Program-made: the position numbers and the translations under genes
In this document: positions 1 to 10,060 of the stretch, piece by piece
How the letters are laid out: each line of letters opens with the position of its first letter
Numbering within the stretch: the stretch's first letter is position 1
Source: Torreya grandis
Taxonomy: Eukaryota > Streptophyta > Pinopsida > Cupressales > Taxaceae
Assembly (NCBI GenBank): GCA_037957365.1
Contig: JARHVA010002006.1
Location: 1,277,501 to 1,341,500 of the forward strand
Reading direction: 5' to 3'
Length of the DNA: 64,000 nucleotides
Notes under the pieces: model-generated
Databases searched by the model: none
What the model was told of the DNA's origin: nothing
Seen by the model: the letters and a program-made list of their open reading frames with translations, nothing else

Positions 1-935
1 ATGCAACACATAGTTCCATACAGTCCTTAGCAAAATGGTGTGTTCAAATGTAAGAACTGCACCTTGAAGGAAATGGCCAAGTATATGCTGCAATCAAAGT
101 CTCTTGCTCATCAATTTTGGGCCAAAGTAATCAACTATGCATGATAAATTCAGAACCATGTTCCATACAAATCATTGAAAGGAATCACTCCTTTTGAAGC
201 TTGGTACAATCACAATCCTATATTAGATCACTTTCTAGTGTTTGAATCACTAGCAATGGCCCATGTTCCAAGAAGAAATGCAAGGCAATGGACCCTTAGA
301 GTCAGTCTTGTATCTTTGTGGGGTATGCAAAGGGTACTAAGGGATACAAGCTTCTCCATCCTAAAATGCATGAGTTGTTCATAGAAAGGAGTGTCAAGTT
401 TCATGGGGTCCCACTTGAAATCACTAATGGCACTGTAGACTCTTCAAAAGTCTCACTAGACATTGATTCCACCTCAAACAATGACTCTGATCCACCTCAA
501 AATCCTCTTGATAAATAGGATGAGTCTTCTTCTTCAAGTTTAAGTGATGAGAGTAGTGATGAGGATTCTCCTCCTCCATCTCACACTCACACTTCAAATG
601 ATGATGACTCACCGCCTGATTCTCTAATCTCATACAATTCTGGTCCCACTTGGGCCAAATAGACACTTCAAAGTGCTATAAAATGGGTTGGAAATCCATC
701 AAATACAAGGTAGATACTTTCACAATTTCAAAGGACTTCACATTCCTACCTGGCCATTAACTCAGATCTACAAACCTTTCATGAGTCATCTAGCATTCTA
801 GAATAGGATTCTACTATGTAGCAGGAGTATAGTTCCCTAATTAGGAACAAAGCATGGGGCTTGGTCCCTCTTCCTAAAGGAAGAAAATTGGTCTGTTGCA
901 AATTGGTTTATCGAACTAGGTATGGTGCAAATGGG
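1..935 (+). pseudogene. Ty1/Copia pol remnant (integrase C-terminal half to RT start)
   Basis: The frame starting at base 1 reads through the end of a Copia integrase core: VPYSP-stop-QNG, then EMAKYML, FWAKV and TPFEAWY, each matching the usual order around the last catalytic residue of plant Copia integrases. The position normally occupied by the catalytic Glu (NGVAERKN in active elements) reads NGVFKCKN, so it is lost. Near base 330 the reading shifts frame (FVGYAKGTKGYKLL), an acidic Ser/Asp/Pro-rich linker follows at about 480-660, and the start of the reverse transcriptase appears at about 835-935 (WGLVPLPKGRK, YRTRYGANG). The copy stops abruptly at 935, where another LTR begins. It has several in-frame stops and at least one frameshift, so it is dead. 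The family call is secure; the lineage within Copia is not. Confidence 0.85.
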
Positions 936-2067
936 TGTTAAGCACGGAATATACTAAAACAGGGGGTGAATCAGTATATTATATATCTTATAAAACTTTC
1001 CCTTTATCAAATTCCACTTAATCAAACATTCAAGATATGCAATAAAACTCAAACAATAAACATCACACAAGATAGAGAGAGACATCAGATATAACATGAA
1101 AACCCAATTTGGGAAAAAATACAGAGAATCAATCTCAAATATATTTGTGAGAACAAACCCACAGGAGCACCATACCCTTTTTCTGAGTACAAACCTCAGC
1201 TACAATTCATGAGCACCAACTCACAAGATCTTCAAACCCCTTTGCCGAGCACCAACCTAGCTACTATTCATGAGTACCAACCCACAAGAGCACCAACTCC
1301 TTTACCAAGCACCAACCTAGCAACAATTTGTGAGCACCAACCCATAGGAGCACCAACCCCTTTGTGTATACCACACACCTATCTCTCAATGTTACTATCT
1401 CGACAAATGGTAGATCAATACAACATCTCCTTCCTCTCTCTCACCTTTGCTCTTCTAAGCTAGATATAACAAATACAAATCATATTCATCTCTTACAATT
1501 GCTCTTCTAAGCTAGATATTACAATATCAAATCAACCTCTATCTCTCATATTACAAATGGCTTCTCAAGACTTTATTTATAGCTTTCCAAATGACCTTTG
1601 GCCTTCCCCCTTTGTGACCCTTCAATCTTCATGGAAAATGGCACCAATCTTGGATGACCCTTCATATCCAAGCATTTGAAAAGTCATGTGGTGACCCTTC
1701 ATGACCAAAAACGTCCTTCTCACTTTTGTCCTTATCTTTGGCAACTCTTCATATTCCTCAAAGTGTCCCTTCATGAGAAATTGTGCCTTTACTCTTTTCT
1801 CTTCAGTTGGTGACTCTTGGTATTCCCCAAGATGACTCTTCATGGGAAAATTCATCCCATCCTTCTTTTGTCTTTATCCCATGGCTCTTCGACTTCTCCA
1901 TGGGCCCTTCTTTTGTCTCATATGCAACCAAAACTGTATTCATTAATATTAAATAAATATTAACTCATATTAGCAAAGATATATTTATTACCAACAACAT
2001 TAAATGCAATGGGGCCTTTATCACCAATAATGCTAAACCTTTGACATCAATGACAATATTTCCAACA
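936..2067 (-). repeat. 3' LTR of the gag-only Copia element
   Basis: This is the left copy of the direct repeat, starting TGTTAAGCAC and ending TTTCCAACA, 1132 bp long. On the minus strand it reads TGTTGGAAA...GTGCTTAACA. A TATA-like TATAAATAAA lies at about 1572-1581 on the minus strand. Bases 1155-1362 hold about three copies of a degenerate 60-bp unit (CACCAACCC / CCTTTGCCGAGCACCAACC). The other copy is at 4641-5770. Confidence 0.9.
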
Positions 2068-2085
2068 ATCTCTCCCTTTGTCATT
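2068..2085 (-). other. Polypurine tract of the gag-only Copia element
   Basis: Directly inside the left LTR the minus strand reads CAAAGGGAGAGAT and then the LTR (TGTTGG). This is a standard plus-strand primer for a Copia element. A second purine run, CAAAGGGGGAGAATA, lies about 80 bp upstream in element orientation (2151-2165), and could be a vestige of an additional PPT or of a deleted region. Confidence 0.8.
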
Positions 2086-2271
2086 GATGGCAACCTTAAT
2101 CCTGAAACTGCCACATCCTGTCACCTGCACATCCTGTCATCTATTCTTGTTATTCTCCCCCTTTGACATCAATGACAAAGGGCCTAGTTGGAGCTAACAC
2201 TTAGCTCCCCCCTCACTTGATGCTGAACATCAATGGCAGGAAGTAATAGAAATTACTCCCAACTCCTCTCT

Positions 2272-2690
2272 CTAATCTTTGAATGTATCCTTTGATCGTG
2301 CCTTTGAGAAGATATCTGACAATACATACACATTGTTCCCTATCCTTTGAGCATCTGCAATCAACTCATTTGAATATTTTCTTCTAATCTCACAACCTTC
2401 AACATGAAACCTTAATGTGTATCCTTGATCACAAATTTGACTAACACTCAATAGATTATGCTTAAGACCTTTTACATACAAAACATTTTTAGTCTTAGTT
2501 ATACCATAATCCAAACTCAATGTACCATTTTTGGCTATCCTAGCAGTGGTTTTATCTCTGAATCTCACTGTACCACCATTGATCTTATTTAGAGTAATGA
2601 ACTTACTTTTATCACCTGTCATATGCCTCAAACATCTGCTATCAATTAACTATGGCTGATCTTTACCTCTCACATGCAGAGCTGTCTACA
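2272..2690 (-). pseudogene. Copia protease tail / GAG-pre-integrase fragment
   Basis: The minus-strand frame below 2690 reads into the Copia aspartic-protease active-site region and then an open 119-codon stretch ending at 2272. The canonical LDSGCSRHMTG block reads LI-DSRCLRHMTG here: the catalytic DSG is DSR, and a TAG stands just upstream where a Trp would be expected. The following residues (TLSLDYGITKTKNVLYVKG, then LKHNLLSVSQICDQGY) match the segment between protease and integrase in plant Copia polyproteins. The domain stops there, with no integrase core. The altered Gly makes this protease inactive as read. Confidence 0.82.
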
Positions 2691-2805
2691 CCATCATAGA
2701 ATCTTCAGGTTGTTTCTTCTGCCATGAACATGTTTGAACCTTCTTTCTGATGAATGGATCTTTGACACTCTGATTCTTCTTCTTGATGAATGGATCTTTA
2801 AAACT

Positions 2806-4575
2806 CTAATCCTTCTTGACTGACTCAAACACACTTTTGCAATAACGAGCTATGTGTCTAAAGTTGTTGCACTTGTAGCATAAGATGGTCTCTTCATCAA
2901 AGCTTGATAGAGGAGCAAAAGAGTTGTGGCTTCTGCTTGACTCTACTTGACTTTCTTTCTCCTTATTTCTGAAAGTGTTAGATCTTTTTCTACATTCTAA
3001 TTTCTTATGACCATATCTATTACAATAAAAATAATAGCCATAAAAATAAGACCTGTCTATATATCTCTGACCTGATTGCCTTTTGTAGCTTTGTTCTCTC
3101 CAACCTTCTCTATTTGGAATGTCCTCTGTATTTTTATCTTCTCCCCTTTTTGTTTTCTCTTCTGTAAGAGCTTCAACATAGCTCTTTTTCTTTTCAAATC
3201 TGATCCCTATCTTATCTAAATATGCTTTTTGAATTTCTAATATCTTATTTAACATGTTAGTGATATCCTCAAATTTTGAATCACTAACTACTTTTTCATT
3301 GACTGCTTTCTGAATATCTTCTTTTAAAGAGGCAATTTCAATAACATACCTTTCACAATCTTTTCTTGCTATTTCCAACTATGCTTTGAGATCTTCATTC
3401 TTCTTGGCTTCTTCAAAGTGTGCTTGTATATCTTCAATCATTTCTTTTGACTCTTGTTCATTTTTCTTGATTTGGTGCTTTAACCTTTGATTCTTCTTCT
3501 GAATAGCTTCTAACTCTTCTAAGGCACAATTGAGTTTTCCTTCCATATCTACTTCAGCTTCCTCCTCTTCTTCTTCTTGATTATCATGTATGGCCATGAA
3601 TAAAATCTCTTCTTCTTCTGAATTGCTGACTCCACTATCTTCAACTGAGCCAGGATCCTTAAAATACAGGGTCTTCTTCTCGAATCCCTTCTTGGATTTA
3701 CCTTTGAAATTCTTTTTGTATGTAGGATTTTCTTCTTCTTCATCATTAACCTTATCTAGGCATCTAGCTGAAAAATGTCTAATCTTTCCACAATTAAAAC
3801 ATTTAAAAGGTAATTTTCCTTGATATTTACCTGTTCCTCTTTTTAGCCTGTGAATGAAAATTGCTTCATTATCATCTTCATCATCACTGAAACTATCACT
3901 TGATTCTTGAATCTTAGCTTTCTCCTTCTTTGATGTCTTGAAAGCTACTTCTCTCTTTGAGGGTTTATCTTGTTCTGTCCGCATCTCATATGCCGTGAGA
4001 ATACCATGAAGCTCATCCATCTTTAACTTGGCTAAATTCTTCATCTCCTCGATTGCTAAAACCTTTGCATCATATCTCATTGGTAGAGATCTCAAAACCT
4101 TTTACACCACCATTGACTCTTCTAATGTTTCTCCAAGACCTTGAATCTGATTTACTATCTGATCAAATCGCAAGAGATAACTTGCTATATCTTCTTCTTC
4201 CATCTTCAAACTTTCAAACTACCTTCTAAAAATCTGCAGCTTAGCTTGCTGAACCTTTCCATCACCTTTGTAAATATTCTCAAGTTTTACCCAAGTTTAA
4301 TGAGAAAATTTACATTGCATAACTTTAACAAATTTAGATTCACATAAACCACATAAAATAGAATTTAAAGCTTTAACATTACATTCACTTGCCTTCTTTT
4401 CTGTTGGAGTAATTATAGATGTCTGTGGCTCTTCATATTCCTCCACCACTGATTTCCATATGATGAATCCAAGGGCCATCAAATAAACCTTCATTCTCAT
4501 GCTCCAAAAAGCATAATTCATCCCATCAAACAAAGGTGCCTTATTTGTAGAAAATCCTTCCTGTGACCCCACCAT
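2806..4575 (-). pseudogene. Copia gag (UBN2-type) with zinc knuckles
   Basis: The start is taken at the ATG at 4575 on the minus strand (MVGSQEG, then APLFDGMNYAFWSMRMKVYL), about 65 bp downstream of the PBS. The N-terminal DUF4219/UBN2-type gag region breaks at 4297 and continues in another frame (YLLRFDQIVNQIQGLGE), then in an open 238-codon stretch (4095-3379) beginning RSLPMRYDAKV. A zinc knuckle CFNCGKIRHFSARC (CX2CX4HX4C) lies at about 3800. A Glu/Lys-rich coiled-coil-like region follows, and beyond one stop a 190-codon stretch (3378-2806) carries a second intact knuckle CYKCNNFRHIARYC plus one lacking its first Cys (YFYCNRYGHKKLEC). The long coiled C-terminal part resembles the extended gag of Sire/Maximus-type elements, but that lineage assignment is an inference. 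Several stops and frameshifts make it a pseudogene. Confidence 0.87.
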
Positions 4576-4622
4576 TGTGATTTCCCGATCTACCTTTAAG
4601 CTGTAAAACTTTTCAAAAAGGA

Positions 4623-4640
4623 ACCTGCTCTGATACCAAT
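4623..4640 (-). other. Primer-binding site, initiator Met tRNA type
   Basis: Immediately outside the right LTR the minus strand reads ATTGGTATCAGAGCAGGT. The TGGTATCAGAGC core is the standard Copia primer site, complementary to the 3' end of initiator methionine tRNA. It fixes the element's orientation as minus and the 5' LTR as the right-hand copy. Confidence 0.9.
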
Positions 4641-5770
4641 TGTTAAGCACATAATATACTAAGAGGCGGGGGTGAATCAGTATATTATATATCTTATAAA
4701 ATTTTTTCTTTATCAAATTCCACTTAATCAAACATTCAATATATCTAATAAAACTCAAACAATAAACATCACACAAGATAGAGAGAGACACCAGATATAA
4801 TGTGGAAACCCAATGTGGGAAAAACCACGGAGAATCAATCTCAAATATATTCATGAGAACAAACCCATAGGAACACCATACCCCTTTGCCGAGTATAAAC
4901 CTCAGCTATAATTCGTGAGCACCAACCCATAGGAGCTTCAAACCCCTTTGCCGAGCACCAACCCAGCTACTATTCGTGAGCATCAACCCACAGGAGCACC
5001 AACCCCTTTGCCAAGCACCAATCTAGCAACAATTCGTGAGCACCAACCCATAAGAGCACCAACCCCTTTGTGTATACCACACACCTATCTCTCAATGTTG
5101 CTATCTCAACAAATGATATATCAATACAACATCTCCTTCTTCTCTCTCACCTTTGCTCTTTTAATCTAGATATAACAAATACAAATCATATTCATCTCTC
5201 ACAATTGCTCTTCTAAGCTAGATATTACAATATCAAATCAACCTCTATCTCTCATTTTACAAATGGCTTCTCAAGCCTTTATTTATAGCTTTCCAATTGA
5301 CCTTTGGCCTTCCCCCTTTGTGACCCTTCAATCCTCATGGAAAATGGCACCAATATTGGATGACCCTTCATATCCAAGTATTTGAAAAGTCATGTGGTGA
5401 CCCTTCATGACCATAAATGTCCTCACTTTTGTCCTTATCTTTGGTGACTCTTCGTATTCCTCAAAGTGTCTCTTCATGAGAAATTGTGCCTTTACTCTTT
5501 TGTCGTCACTTGGTGACTCTTGGTATTCCCCAAGATGACTCTTAATGGAAAAATGCGTCCCATCCTTCTTTTGTCTTTATCTCGTGGCTCTTTGACTTCT
5601 CCATGGGCCCTTCTTTTGTCTCATATGCAACCAAAAATATACTCGTTAATATTAAATAAATATTAACTCATATTAGCCAAAATATATTTATTACAAACAA
5701 CATTAAATGCAATGGGGTCTTTATCACCAATAATGATAGATATTTGACATCAATGACAATATTTCCAACA
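4641..5770 (-). repeat. 5' LTR of the gag-only Copia element
   Basis: This is the right copy of the direct repeat (TGTTAAGCAC...TTTCCAACA), 1130 bp. The TATA-like TATAAATAAA is at about 5279-5288 on the minus strand. The internal 60-bp degenerate tandem unit occupies about 4868-5070. The apparent ORF at 4948-5169 on the plus strand is only this repeat read through (20-residue periodicity), not a gene. Confidence 0.9.
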
Positions 5771-5814
5771 ACCAAAACCTCCACCTATCCATGAAACCTA
5801 GGTGCCTTTTCCAA

Positions 5815-6557
5815 CTATAGATTTTTTAGAATGTCTAAAATCAACCTAAACCATCCATCTGAAGATTGAGATGTGTGGTTAAGGATTAATTCAATTTTTA
5901 GAATTAAGTTTATAATTATCCACATCATGATATTGGAAAAAGAGGAAATTAAGAGGCATGGAGGGCATGAATCTTGATATTTATGGCATTTATGGCCTAT
6001 GGATGTCTTCCCAAGAAATGAGGTCACTTGATGATGTAAATATTCAATATTCATTTTTTAAAATAAGTTTTTAACAAGTTTCCATGGAATTATTAATTAT
6101 TCCTTGATTTGGGTTAAGTAGCTCTTAAGCATGATTAAGCACTTTGTGCACAAATTACTCAAATTGATCAAAATACCTTGTAATTGGTCCAAAATATGAC
6201 TGGATTAAAATTGAAAGGTGATGTCAAATGTGTTAGATCTGTTATCCCATTTATGATGTTACTAATAATAAATAACAAAGGCACATGTTTTGTGCAAAAG
6301 ATTTGATAGGAAAGAGCAATTCAAAGCATGTGGGTGTAAAATTGGCATTTTGACTCGAACTGATTTGATCAATGTTAGCTGGTCCATAAATTGCATTACC
6401 CTATTTAGGGATACCCTAGCCAAAATCGATACTTAAATATGTCAGTTTCACATCATTTAGCATGTTTTAGTGTTTTTAGGCCAAATTGTGTATTTTAGGT
6501 GGAAATTGGCCAAAACCTTGATTAGCGATTATTAGTGGCCAGATTTAGGTGTCTACA
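5815..6557 (-). repeat. Truncated 3' LTR of element A
   Basis: Bases 5815-6557 match 20765-21537 (for example AATCAACCTAAACCATCCAT, and TTAAGCACTTTGTGCACAAA) up to the terminal GTGTCTACA. The distal ~430-480 bp, including the stretch beyond the TATA box, is missing on the left, where only about 45 bp of unassigned sequence separates it from the Copia LTR ending at 5770. Confidence 0.88.
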
Positions 6558-6574
6558 ATTTTTCCCTATTTGGG
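6558..6574 (-). other. Polypurine tract of element A
   Basis: The minus strand reads CCCAAATAGGGAAAAAT directly before the LTR start TGTAGACAC. Element B has the closely similar CAAATAGGGGTAAAA at the equivalent place (35966-35980), which supports both calls. Confidence 0.82.
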
Positions 6575-6839
6575 AAGGCATTGCAAGATATAAACATAGT
6601 AACATCTTCTCAAAGAATGCAGAGGTCATGTATGCCTACAATTACAATGATGATAAGGTAACTATATGATGCCCCATCGAGGGAATGGTTAGCACAAGCA
6701 GGTCAACAAACGATCCCTTGGAAATAAAAAAGTGAAATGATGGGACCAAAAAAAGGAAAGATGATGGAGGGAAAACACAATGATATTGAAAATGTAGTCA
6801 AAATCATTGAGAATACAAGTGGAACAATGTACAATGGTT

Positions 6840-7101
6840 TACTCAAAGGTGGTTATAAGCACTGTACCCTGATAGTGGCAACGTGGTATGATAACATAAT
6901 GATTTGCCCAAAGGCAATTATAAGAATTGAGAAGATGGAGCTGTCCCAGTTAGGACAGAAAAATAACATAACATGGCCCTGTATAGGTAGAAAAAGTAAA
7001 GTGGTTACAATACAATGATTTTTCCAAAGACGATTATAATCATTGAGAAATATAGGTGGGATGCTGTGCAATGATTTGCCCATAGATGGTTATAATCATT
7101 G
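6840..7101 (-). repeat. Diverged repeat family with 8-bp-stem hairpins
   Basis: A unit of the form AATGATTTGCCCAAAGGTGG-TTATAATCATTGA recurs at about 6840, 6899, 7013 and 7069, spaced about 56-115 bp apart. In the last two copies the ends are perfect inverted repeats: CAATGATT at 7013-7020 pairs with AATCATTG at 7038-7045, and CAATGATT at 7069-7076 pairs with AATCATTG at 7094-7101. A related relic occurs near 8555. The motif in sense orientation (TGGGCAAATCATTG) has a counterpart in B at 35371-35430. Confidence 0.75.
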
Positions 7102-8050
7102 GACCTTGATTATGGCAAACATGATAAACTTGGCCAAAGATGATGATAACTTCACACAAAGGGTAATGATGAATTGGAAAAACCTACTAGTAGGGAGATG
7201 CTCATCTAAACTAATAAAGGTTGATATTCTTTTATGTTTAATTACTCTATTTGGGATATGATTAGGATTGAATCAGGATGTCAGTGCTGAAGAGATGTCA
7301 CCATTGCTGAATAGACTTCTTGAAGCTGAGGTTTATTATAGCACATGTTGGTAGGCATCATGATATAACATCATAAGGACTTGGCCGAAATATGCATGAA
7401 GACTGACTCTCATAATCCAATACTCTATAAAAAATAATGTACCAATGATAGAAACCATGATGATAATATAAACATATGAATATGGATGGATTCAAGTGTA
7501 AGTGTGGGTAAGGAATCAACTAATGAACACACATAAATTGAATCAAGGCAATAGTGCTGAAAGTAAACAAATAGACAAACAAATAAACAAAATAAGCAAA
7601 AATAGACAAACAAACAACATAATAAAAAACCCTATGAATATTGCCCTTAAAAAATAGGCAACAACTTAACAAACAAACAAAATGGGGGAATAGAAGAAAA
7701 GGAAGGGGGTGGATGAGCTATCTCCATATGCACTAAGTAAGTGGATGCTACCTACATAGTTTCATGGATGTAATATCCAATTAAAAAAAACTTTAAGCCA
7801 AATGTACCCAGGGAATGGAAAGAATGTAATAACTGAGGAAAACAAACATAATGGATGTGATAGAAGAATAGGAATGGTCATGCAAAATGGTAAGTGCATG
7901 AGAGAAAAAGGCCAAAAAGGATGGAGAAACTAAATGACAAGTGATTTGATTGTAACTTAGTAAGGGTTCCCATAATCCTTAAGGTACATAAGTGGTTAAT
8001 GTTTTTGTTCTTTTCTAATAATTTTTAAAATGTTTTTAGAATTGTTTTAG

Positions 8051-8084
8051 AGTGTCTCAACTCATTCGAGAATGACGAGACACT
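8051..8084. repeat. 34-nt inverted repeat (hairpin)
   Basis: AGTGTCTC at 8051-8058 is the exact reverse complement of GAGACACT at 8077-8084. Inside, TCATT (8062-8066) pairs with AATGA (8071-8075) around CGAG. The result is an 8-bp stem, a small asymmetric bulge, a 5-bp stem and a 4-nt loop. It directly precedes the 32-bp hairpin array. Confidence 0.8.
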
Positions 8085-8096
8085 AAATAGTTCAAG

Positions 8097-8340
8097 CTCA
8101 CAAAATGGTGAGAGTGTTTAAACTAAAGTTGATTTCAAAATAGTGATAGCGTGGCTTATGTTGCTTGTAAAATGGTGAGATCATGGCTTAGGGTGCTCAC
8201 AAAATGGTGAGATCATGGCTTGGAGTGCTCATAAAATGGTGAGAACATGGTTTAGAGAGCTCACAAAATGGTGAGAGCATGGCTTAAAGTAGTCATAAAA
8301 TGGAGAGAGCATGGCTTAGAGTGATAAAAAAATGGTAAGA
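8097..8340 (-). repeat. 32-bp tandem array, each unit carrying a CTCAC/GTGAG hairpin
   Basis: Core motif CTCACAAAATGGTGAG (plus strand) occurs at 8097-8112, 8196-8211, 8228-8243 (CTCAT variant) and 8260-8275, with decayed copies at about 8134, 8164, 8292 and 8322. From 8164 to 8292 the spacing is exactly 32 bp. The rest of each unit is close to AGCATGGCTTAGAGTG. Every good copy is a self-complementary CTCAC-N6-GTGAG. It lies in the 3' UTR of element A, and element B has single, un-amplified copies at 33575, 33819 and 33856. Confidence 0.88.
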
Positions 8341-9059
8341 GTGTGTCTTAAATGGATTGAGCTGACCTTAACAAGTATCGAACATTGCCTACATATTCCA
8401 AGAGTAGGACCTCAAGTCACTATAGTTCTGCCCTACAACAGAGGAATTCAACTAGTGTAGCAGTCAATTCAAATAAAACAGGCATAGTTGGTAAAAAGGC
8501 ACAATGTGGCATATGAAGTGGCAAGTTGGTATGTCAAGGCTTAATGTTGCCCCTAGTTTGCCCATAGGTGGTTATAACCAAGACACAATAACATAGATCA
8601 AGGGTACTAATTTGATGAAAGGCAATTATAATTAGTAGAAAGATCAATGGTAAGAAAGGCATAACAAATGAAGGATGCAACTGCCAAAACTTCTATCACA
8701 CTATCCCAAAATACAATCTTTGTTTGAATTAATTGAACCAACTGATGAAACTGATCAATTATCTTGATGCTAAAACTGTGTAATGAATGGAAAAAACCAA
8801 GGTCAAATAGGCTAGGCTTTAGAACATATTGGGTCGATAGAACAAAAGCGAAAAGTGGATACAACAAAGAGGATAGATAAGGATGGTATTTGGATGGTAT
8901 TTTTATAAAGAAGAATAGTGATAAAATGGCATAACTAAAATGGTCCTTATAGACAATACACCTTAGCGCTCAAGCATATTATCACTTGAGATGAATAATA
9001 TTCATCGGTTCTGAAAGTTCTTCATCATATGGTGTGGTGACCCTATATGCTCTTGATCC

Positions 9060-10060
9060 ATAATCTGTATTAATGATGAAAGGCCCTATCTAATTTGGTT
9101 TGAATTTCCCTTTATGCTTCTTCTCAACTATGGTGTTCTTTTCATTTTCTTTAAGAACAAGATCACCAAGTTTAAATGTTCTATACTTAATATGTTGATT
9201 ATAGTGGCCTTTGAGTTGGTTCTGATATGATTGAAGATTGTTGAGTATGACTGTGCATTTCTCATCAAGTAGGTCTGGCTCTTGTAGGTAAGCTACTCGA
9301 TAGTCATGATCATTTAGGATATGCTTGAAAGAGATGCGTAGTGAAGGCAATTCGACCTCAATGGGAAGGATAGATTCAATACCATAAACAAGTGAGTATG
9401 GAGTGGCTCCTATGGGAGTATGATGATTGATATAGTATGCCCAAAGGGCAGGGAGTATCTATAAGTGTCAATCATGACTGGCATCATTGACAATCTTTTT
9501 GAGAATGTTAACAATTGTTTTATTGGATGCCTTAGCTTGGCCATTACCTTGAGGGTAATATGCTATAGAAAAATGTTGTGTGATGTTATATTAAGTACAT
9601 AGCTGGTCTACATCCTTATTCTTAATTGATATTCCATTATCATATATAATGTCAAAGGAGATACGTAGTGGCAAATGAGCTGGTTGAAAATAAATTTGGA
9701 AATTTGCTTTCTAGTCACGTAACTGAGGGGTATAGCTTCAACCCACTTAGTGAAATACTCAGTGGTGGTAAGGATATGTTTATGGCCGTTAGATGAAGTA
9801 GGGTTGATCTTCCCAATGAGGTCAAGTACCTATGTAGAAAATGGCCATTGTGTCAACATTGATTTTAGAGTTTTTGTTGGGGCATGAATCAAATTAGCAT
9901 GTCATTGACATTTATCACACTTTTTTACATATGTAGTGGCATCTATGTCCATTATGGGCCAATAATAACCAATGCATAAATGATTTTGGATACGATTTCC
10001 CCACTAGAATGAGTGCCACATACTCCTTTGTGAACTTCTTTTAACGCTAGTGTAGACTCT
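9060..10060 (-). pseudogene. Element A integrase
   Basis: Minus-strand frames show the N-terminal zinc-binding part (EVHKGVCGTHSSG near 10045, YVKKCDKCQ near 9930), then the core: GKINPTSSNGHKH, TEYFTKWVEAIPLSY and YYPQGNGQAKASNKTIVN, where the catalytic Glu of GQ-x-E reads Lys (element B keeps GQVEASN). The region of the second catalytic Asp is degraded. An open 86-codon stretch (9350-9090) holds the C-terminal part (RTFKLGDLVLKENEKN, then GKFKPN), followed by a short tail to about 8970. Integrase inserts the cDNA into the host genome; this copy is inactive by frameshifts and by loss of the Glu. Homology to B's integrase at 32090-33170 is clear throughout. Confidence 0.85.

Larger units (their letters stand above)
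936..5770 (-). mobile_element. Gag-only (non-autonomous) Ty1/Copia LTR retrotransposon
   Basis: Two direct repeats of about 1.13 kb (936-2067 and 4641-5770), each running TG...CA, flank a 2.57 kb interior. Read on the minus strand the order is 5' LTR (right), initiator-Met-type PBS, gag with zinc knuckles, a protease/pre-integrase fragment, PPT and 3' LTR (left). No integrase, RT or RNase H is present: only about 200 bp separate the pre-integrase segment from the 3' LTR. This is the layout of gag-carrying non-autonomous elements that depend on a partner for pol; alternatively it is a Copia that lost most of pol by internal deletion. The two LTRs differ by eye at roughly 5-8% of positions. I see no matching 5-bp target duplication (ATGGG on the left, ACCAA on the right), so one flank has probably been rearranged since insertion. 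Confidence 0.88.
6575..8950 (-). other. 3' untranslated region of element A
   Basis: This 2.4 kb stretch lies between the integrase C-terminus and the PPT. No open frame resembling a protein was found; hydrophobic reading frames in it (for example 7425-7613 minus) come from a T-rich sense strand. It is rich in structured repeats, listed separately: the AATGATT/AATCATT hairpins (about 6840-7101 and a relic near 8550-8640), an A-rich tract on the plus strand at 7540-7690 (T-rich in sense, matched in B near 34310-34500), a 34-nt hairpin at 8051-8084 and a 32-bp tandem hairpin array at 8097-8340. Confidence 0.75.

Noticed and set aside
1209..1463. Proline/threonine-rich repeat protein (and 4948-5169)
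   Set aside because: Both lie wholly inside the Copia LTRs and are just the 60-bp tandem unit read through.
6737..7261. Overlapping open frames 6737-7018 and 7043-7261 as a small gene on the plus strand
   Set aside because: They lie in element A's 3' UTR on the antisense strand and consist of the diverged hairpin repeats; no motif or homology is visible.
8097..8340. CRISPR-like array
   Set aside because: The unit is 32 bp with no unique spacers, copies decay gradually at the edges, and the setting is a plant retrotransposon 3' UTR.
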